Shown here piece by piece: positions 24,586 to 28,236 of a DNA stretch of 28,236 bases. The DNA comes from a bacterium UBP14_UBA6098. GTDB taxonomy: Bacteria > UBP14 > UBA6098. The notes below the pieces were generated by a model that did no database searches, was not told the DNA's origin, and saw nothing but the letters and a program-made list of their open reading frames with translations. A program made the position numbers and the translations under genes. Every line of letters starts with the position of its first letter. Within the stretch, counting starts at the first letter, position 1. The stretch covers positions 1-28,236 of the forward strand of contig DIWU01000028.1 of NCBI GenBank assembly GCA_002428525.1, given 5' to 3'.

Positions 24586-26109
24586 TTACGCCAGCGGGCC
24601 GATCGCCCTCTCGACCTCGTCGAGGATCTCCCCCGATTTCACCAAGGCCTTCATTTTATTGTGGTCTATATGAAGCGGCCGATCGACATCGAGGTAATCG
24701 ACATGTCGGCGGATCACCTCGCGCGCCTTCGTCACGCCGACGCCGTTGGTGAAACCGCGGATATCGAGCGCCTGCGCGGCGGCCATAAGCTCGATGCCGA
24801 GGATGCCGTAAGCGTTGTCGAGTATCTGGTTGTTCTTGATGGCCGTGTTCATGCCCATCGAGACGAAGTCCTCCTGATCGGCCGCGGCGGGGATCGACTG
24901 AATGGAGGCCGGGGCGGAGAGAATCCTCTGCTCGACAATGAGCGTGTCCGCGGTGTATTGCGAGAGCATCATGCCGGAGAACATGCCGGCACCCTTTGTC
25001 AGGAAGGGCGGCAGGCCGACGCTGAGCGCCGGATTGACGAGGCGGTTCATCCTGCGCTCGGAGAGCACAGAGACCATCGTTACGGCCGCGCCGATCATAT
25101 CCATCGGGAGCGCGACCGGCGAGCCTTGGAAATTCGCACCGGTGATCGTGATATCCTCGTCGGGGAAGAAGATCGGATTGTCGGTGACGCCGTTAAGTTC
25201 GATCTCGACCTGCTCTTTAGCCCAGCGAACCGCGTCGTGGGCCGTCCCGATGACCTGCGGCGTCGAGCGCATCGAGTAGGCATCCTGCACCTTGACCTTG
25301 ACCTTGCCTGTGACGAGGTCGCTACCCTCGATGAGTTTGCGTATCGCGGCGGCGGAGCGTATCGACCCGGCGAATCCGCGCGCCTTGTGAAGCCGTTCGT
25401 CGTAGGGCTTCATGTTTGCAAACAGCGCTTCGAGCGCCATCGCGGCGGCGATTTCGGCCTGCTTGAGCCAGCGGTCGATATCGAAGAGCGCAATTGCGCT
25501 TATCGATGTAAGCAGGTTCGAGCCGTTGATACAAGCGAGGCCGTCGCGGGCTTTGAGGCCGGGGATCTCGATTCCGGCTTTGTCGAGGGCGGCCTTTCCG
25601 GGAAGGCGCTCGCCCTTGTAGAACGCCTCGCCCTCGCCCATCATGAGGAGGGCGATCTGGGACATCGGGGCCAAATCGCCACAGGCTCCGACAGAGCCTT
25701 TTTGGCAAACCACCGGTGTGACACCCTTGTTAAGCATCTCGACATAGGTTTTAGTCACCTCGGGGCGGACGCCGGACTGGCCGTGCGCGTGGACATTGAT
25801 TCGGGCAACCATCGCGGCGCGGACGAACTCGATATCGACCGGCTCGCCGATTCCGGCGGCATGGTTGTAAATTAAATACTTCTGGAATTCCTTAATCTGC
25901 TCGTCGCTCAGGACAATCTCCGAGAACTCGCCGATGCCGGTATTGACGCCATACATGATCTCGTGGGCATCGATCTTTTTTTCAAGAACCGCCCTACATT
26001 TGACGATTCGCGCAACTGCGCTTTCGGGAAGTTCGACCTTCTCGCCATAACGGGCGATTCTAACGAGTTTATCTAAGGTCAGGCTGTTGCCGTCGAGTAT
26101 AATAGACAT
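24586..26109 (-). CDS. hutH: HAL/PAL/TAL-family aromatic amino acid ammonia-lyase
   Basis: A 507-residue MIO-family lyase, most like histidine ammonia-lyase (histidine to urocanate plus ammonia) in length and numbering. Tyr53 (MYGVNTG), His83 (YNHAAG), Asn195 (INGSN), Tyr278 (QDAYSMRSTPQ) and Glu413 are present. The MIO-forming triad is Ala142-Cys143-Gly144, not Ala-Ser-Gly (codon TGT at 25681-25683). The histidine-lyase motif QEDHVSM reads QEDFVSM, and Asn replaces Ser at 82, so the substrate may be another aromatic amino acid. No other hut genes are nearby. GGAGG four bases before ATG. Confidence 0.88.
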   Translation of the reverse strand: MSIILDGNSLTLDKLVRIARYGEKVELPESAVARIVKCRAVLEKKIDAHEIMYGVNTGIGEFSEIVLSDEQIKEFQKYLIYNHAAGIGEPVDIEFVRAAMVARINVHAHGQSGVRPEVTKTYVEMLNKGVTPVVCQKGSVGACGDLAPMSQIALLMMGEGEAFYKGERLPGKAALDKAGIEIPGLKARDGLACINGSNLLTSISAIALFDIDRWLKQAEIAAAMALEALFANMKPYDERLHKARGFAGSIRSAAAIRKLIEGSDLVTGKVKVKVQDAYSMRSTPQVIGTAHDAVRWAKEQVEIELNGVTDNPIFFPDEDITITGANFQGSPVALPMDMIGAAVTMVSVLSERRMNRLVNPALSVGLPPFLTKGAGMFSGMMLSQYTADTLIVEQRILSAPASIQSIPAAADQEDFVSMGMNTAIKNNQILDNAYGILGIELMAAAQALDIRGFTNGVGVTKAREVIRRHVDYLDVDRPLHIDHNKMKALVKSGEILDEVERAIGPLA

Positions 26110-26129
26110 TAATCCTCCATGTTGTTATT

Positions 26130-26158
26130 ATGATATTTAATATTTGAATATGCGTAAA
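26130..26158 (-). promoter_or_regulatory. Possible promoter of the ammonia-lyase gene
   Basis: On the minus strand, TTTACG (26153-26158), 17 bp, TATCAT (26130-26135), in A/T-rich DNA about 20 bases before the ATG. A second candidate, TTGACT (26289-26294), 16 bp, TAAGAT (26267-26272), lies further upstream. The 197 bases between the lyase and Y1 genes show no gene. Confidence 0.4.
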
Positions 26159-26306
26159 TAATTTACGGATAACGGCTCCGGCGCTTCCAGCGGTCGGAAT
26201 TGAAGGGCGACCATGCCTTTCGGTCGATATGGTTTTCGTTGGAAAATTCAATCATGGCAATCACATATCTTATCTCAAGCCCCTGAAAAGTCAAGCGGGA
26301 TTTGCT

Positions 26307-26708
26307 CTATGGCTCGATGCGCTCGAGAGTCGCGTTGGTTTTGCCCTCGAGGTGGCGCTTTTCCTGCGAATCGATGTATTTTTCGACGAGCTCCAAATGA
26401 GAATTCGATACGGTGACTATGCCGTAGCCCTTTGCCCATTCGAGTTTTTCATTTCGCCCGAGGCCGGAGACGAGCTCGGTCGATCTCTCTTTTATCTCGG
26501 CGACAATGTCGTCGGGCGAGGCCATATGCGGCATCGCAATGAGGAAATGCATATGATCGTCAAGGGATTTGTGGGCGATCATCTTCCCGCCGATCTCCTC
26601 GACGATTCCGGCGATCTTAGTATCGACAAGCTTCGCGGTCACGGGATGAAGGGCGTTGCCGGGCTCGATTCCAAGCACAATATGATAGAATAGTTCGGCG
26701 AAGGGCAT
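26307..26708 (-). CDS. Y1 (IS200/REP-type) transposase-family protein
   Basis: A 133-residue HUH-superfamily protein of the Y1 transposase fold, which nicks single-stranded DNA at hairpins through a tyrosine. The opening MPFAELFYHIVLG, the metal-binding HMH (52-54) in DDHMHFLIAMP, GYGIVTVSNS, and catalytic Tyr111 with Gln115 in VEKYIDSQEKRH are all recognisable. The usual basic 'ATKNRE' segment after the first strand is replaced by GIEPGNAL. There is no TnpB partner and I see no obvious hairpin ends flanking it, so it may be a solitary or domesticated member. AAGGAG before the ATG is strong. It precedes the lyase gene by 197 bp. Confidence 0.85.
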   Translation of the reverse strand: MPFAELFYHIVLGIEPGNALHPVTAKLVDTKIAGIVEEIGGKMIAHKSLDDHMHFLIAMPHMASPDDIVAEIKERSTELVSGLGRNEKLEWAKGYGIVTVSNSHLELVEKYIDSQEKRHLEGKTNATLERIEP

Positions 26709-26763
26709 TTTAACTCCTTAATTGATGTCATTCAAATTTAATCTTGGCTCTTTCGAGTAATAC

Positions 26764-26792
26764 TTGACCTCGTCGATATGGTTTCGTATTTT
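26764..26792 (+). promoter_or_regulatory. Sigma-70-type promoter of the UPF0173 gene
   Basis: TTGACC (26764-26769), 17 bp, TATTTT (26787-26792), about 25 nt before the GGAGG-preceded ATG. Confidence 0.6.
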
Positions 26793-26823
26793 ATATGTAT
26801 AATAATAAGCATCGGAGGTTAGT

Positions 26824-27510
26824 ATGGTCAAGGTAAAATGGTTCGGTCATTCAGCTTTTTTGATCTCATCCGGCGAGACGCGGATCTTGATCGACCCCTT
26901 TATCGACGGGAATCCGTTAGCACCAGTAAAAGCGAACGAGCTGAGCGCGGAGTATATCCTCGTCACGCACGGTCACGGCGACCATCTCGGCGACACGGTC
27001 TCGATCGCGAAGCGTTCCGGCTCGGTGGTCGTCGCACCGAACGAGTTGGGTCATTATTTGGAAGGCAAGGGGCTAAAGACCCATAGGATGCATATAGGCG
27101 GCTCGGCCAAGTTCGATTTCGGGCAAATCAAGTTAACGCAGGCCTTTCACGGCAGTGCGGTTATCGAAAACGGCAATATTATTTATACCGGAATGCCATG
27201 CGGGTTCGTAGTTTCGATCGCGGGGAAAAACATATACCACGCCGGCGACACGGGACTTTTCGGCGATATGGCCCTGATCGGCCAACGGACGCCGCTCGAT
27301 CTTGCGCTACTGCCTATAGGCGACAATTTCACGATGGGTCCCGAGGATGCCGCATTTGCGGCGAATCTTCTGAAACCGAGGATTGTCGTTCCGATGCATT
27401 ATGGAACATGGCCGGTGCTTTCGGGTTCGCCGGAGGTTTTCCAGCGAATGGTGAAAAATCCCGATATCGAGGTAATTATCCTGAGGCCGGGGGGGGGAAT
27501 CGACCTTTAG
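26824..27510 (+). CDS. UPF0173-type metal-dependent hydrolase
   Basis: A 228-residue metallo-beta-lactamase-fold protein. The start MVKVKWFGHSAFLI, the metal motif THGHGDHLGD (His49, His51, Asp53, His54), YHAGDTGLFGDM and VPMHYGTWPVL are the UPF0173 signature (YtkL-like). The family is expected to bind two metal ions; its natural substrate is not firmly known. GGAGG five bases before the ATG and a promoter just upstream suggest it is transcribed alone. It is divergent from the Y1-family gene. Confidence 0.95.
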   Translation: MVKVKWFGHSAFLISSGETRILIDPFIDGNPLAPVKANELSAEYILVTHGHGDHLGDTVSIAKRSGSVVVAPNELGHYLEGKGLKTHRMHIGGSAKFDFGQIKLTQAFHGSAVIENGNIIYTGMPCGFVVSIAGKNIYHAGDTGLFGDMALIGQRTPLDLALLPIGDNFTMGPEDAAFAANLLKPRIVVPMHYGTWPVLSGSPEVFQRMVKNPDIEVIILRPGGGIDL

Positions 27511-27565
27511 CCGAGTGAGCGCCGGATGTCACGGTTTTTGCTAATCTAAATCCAGCTTAAGGAAA

Positions 27566-27595
27566 GGCTCGACAGGGGCAAAAACCCCCTCGACC
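27566..27595. other. GC-rich inverted repeat after the hydrolase gene
   Basis: AGGGG and CCCCT close a loop of about seven bases, with outer GG.TCGA/TCGA.CC pairing and two bulged bases. No T-run follows on the plus strand, so I do not call it a terminator for the hydrolase gene. Confidence 0.3.
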
Positions 27596-27626
27596 TCTCC
27601 CCCGGCCGCCCGCGCCATCCGGCATG

Positions 27627-27655
27627 AAAAAAGGCGGGCACAATCGCCCGCCTTT
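27627..27655 (-). terminator. Terminator of the T9SS-substrate gene
   Basis: AAAGGCGGGC (27630-27639), loop ACAATC, GCCCGCCTTT (27646-27655): a perfect ten-base stem. Read on the minus strand it is followed by a run of six T, so it ends the minus-strand gene whose stop is at 27680. Confidence 0.88.
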
Positions 27656-27679
27656 GGGGGGAGCTAAATTTAACGGTGA

Positions 27680-28236
27680 TTATTTGATTAAAGCGGCTTT
27701 ATGGGTTTTATAGGTTTTTCCGTCGGAGATTCTGACAAGATAGATACCGGCGGGCATTTGGGCGCCGGATTGGTCGCGGCCGTCCCAGACAATACGATTT
27801 TGCTCGATACCGAACTCGAAGTCCCGCAGAATTCTTCCCGAGATGTTAAATATTTCGATCTTCATCGACTCGCTCGTCGGGGTGAATTCGATTGTTAAAG
27901 CCGCGTTGAACGGATTCGGCGCGAGATGGAGGCTTAGTTCGGAGGGCTTGAAGAGCCCCTCGGCGATCTCGGAGATGTTTGTGACCAGCTCGATATCGTC
28001 GATGAACCAGCCGCCGCCGGTGACACGGGCGTCCGAGCCGAAATGGAATCGAACTCGCGCCTTTGGCGAGAATGGTGCGAGGTCGAGGGAGTCTTTACGC
28101 CATGAAATATTGCCCGAATAGCAACGGGTTCCGGCGGCGAAGGGGCTTGCCGGGTTCGATCGGATTGTGCGGTTGTAGCCGGGCAGTGGTTCGACCTGTT
28201 GCCAGTTCTCGCCGCCGTCGGTGGAGACCTCGACGA
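27680..28236 (-). CDS. T9SS-secreted protein, 3' part (anchor-J fold plus sorting domain)
   Basis: The frame is open from the window edge; about 184 C-terminal residues are seen and the start lies outside. The first part (VEVSTDGGENWQQV, then ARVRFHFGSDARVTGGGWF, IDDIEL) is a jelly-roll like the MAM or choice-of-anchor J domain of immune-inhibitor-type and adhesin-type exoproteins. The last about 85 residues form a type A T9SS C-terminal sorting domain: LSLHLAPNPFNAALTIEF, MKIEIFNISGRIL, WDGRDQSGAQMPAGIYLVRI, ending KAALIK. This predicts outer-membrane export and surface attachment or release. An ATG at 27865 would yield only a 61-residue fragment and is internal. Confidence 0.9.
   Translation of the reverse strand, partial: VEVSTDGGENWQQVEPLPGYNRTIRSNPASPFAAGTRCYSGNISWRKDSLDLAPFSPKARVRFHFGSDARVTGGGWFIDDIELVTNISEIAEGLFKPSELSLHLAPNPFNAALTIEFTPTSESMKIEIFNISGRILRDFEFGIEQNRIVWDGRDQSGAQMPAGIYLVRISDGKTYKTHKAALIK

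Noticed and set aside
24550..25875. Open frame of 441 codons opposite the ammonia-lyase gene
   Set aside because: Antisense shadow of a clear lyase gene; composition is a mirror of its codons and no fold is recognisable.

Overview
The window is about 28 kb of bacterial DNA of moderate GC content (roughly half by eye). Its last gene ends in a type A, type IX secretion (T9SS) sorting domain, and several other genes encode signal-peptide exoproteins and outer-membrane-barrel candidates, so the organism has an outer membrane and a T9SS. That, plus the exoprotein style (N-terminal 'FNYQGKLTD' module, anchor-J-like folds, parallel beta-helix), points to an uncultured lineage of the FCB superphylum. 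The best promoters look like ordinary sigma-70 sites (TTGAC-type -35, 16-17 bp, TATAAT-type -10) with purine-rich Shine-Dalgarno sites, not the TAnnTTTG promoters of Bacteroidetes proper. No rRNA, tRNA, CRISPR array or prophage was recognised.

Layout. Bases 1-2133 form a repeat-rich accessory patch: short dispersed repeats, twelve 21-bp tandem units, one gene for a helical plus FN3 protein, a terminator and three nested palindromes. Bases 2134-5508 (minus) carry leuS and a DMT-family exporter; leuS has a good promoter and a structured leader of about 150 nt. An RRM protein (plus) follows. Bases 6413-11415 (minus) are a housekeeping run yicC-gmk-rpoZ-topA-xer, with several genes overlapping or abutting. 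Bases 11696-16724 (plus) hold two exoproteins, one of 1304 residues. Bases 16880-20768 (plus) are a tight four-gene operon: galT-like, GH57 branching enzyme, small membrane protein, predicted outer-membrane protein. A convergent XRE regulator, a class A penicillin-binding protein (minus) and a divergent barrel-like exported protein follow. Bases 24586-26708 (minus) hold an aromatic amino acid/histidine ammonia-lyase homologue and a lone Y1 (IS200-like) transposase-family protein. The window closes with a UPF0173 metal hydrolase (plus) and the 3' part of a T9SS-secreted protein (minus).

How the genes work together. The minus-strand core links nucleotide supply (Gmk), transcription (omega), RNA turnover (YicC), DNA topology (TopA) and chromosome-dimer resolution (Xer). 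The galT-GH57 pair suggests glycogen or nucleotide-sugar metabolism, co-transcribed with envelope proteins of unknown role. The least routine points are a lyase whose MIO-forming triad is Ala-Cys-Gly, a penicillin-binding protein whose promoter predicts a leaderless mRNA, an XRE gene whose promoter lies inside an inverted repeat, the structured leuS leader, and the palindrome-rich patch sharing the window with a REP-type Y1 transposase homologue. I found no clear multi-gene defence or other undescribed system.
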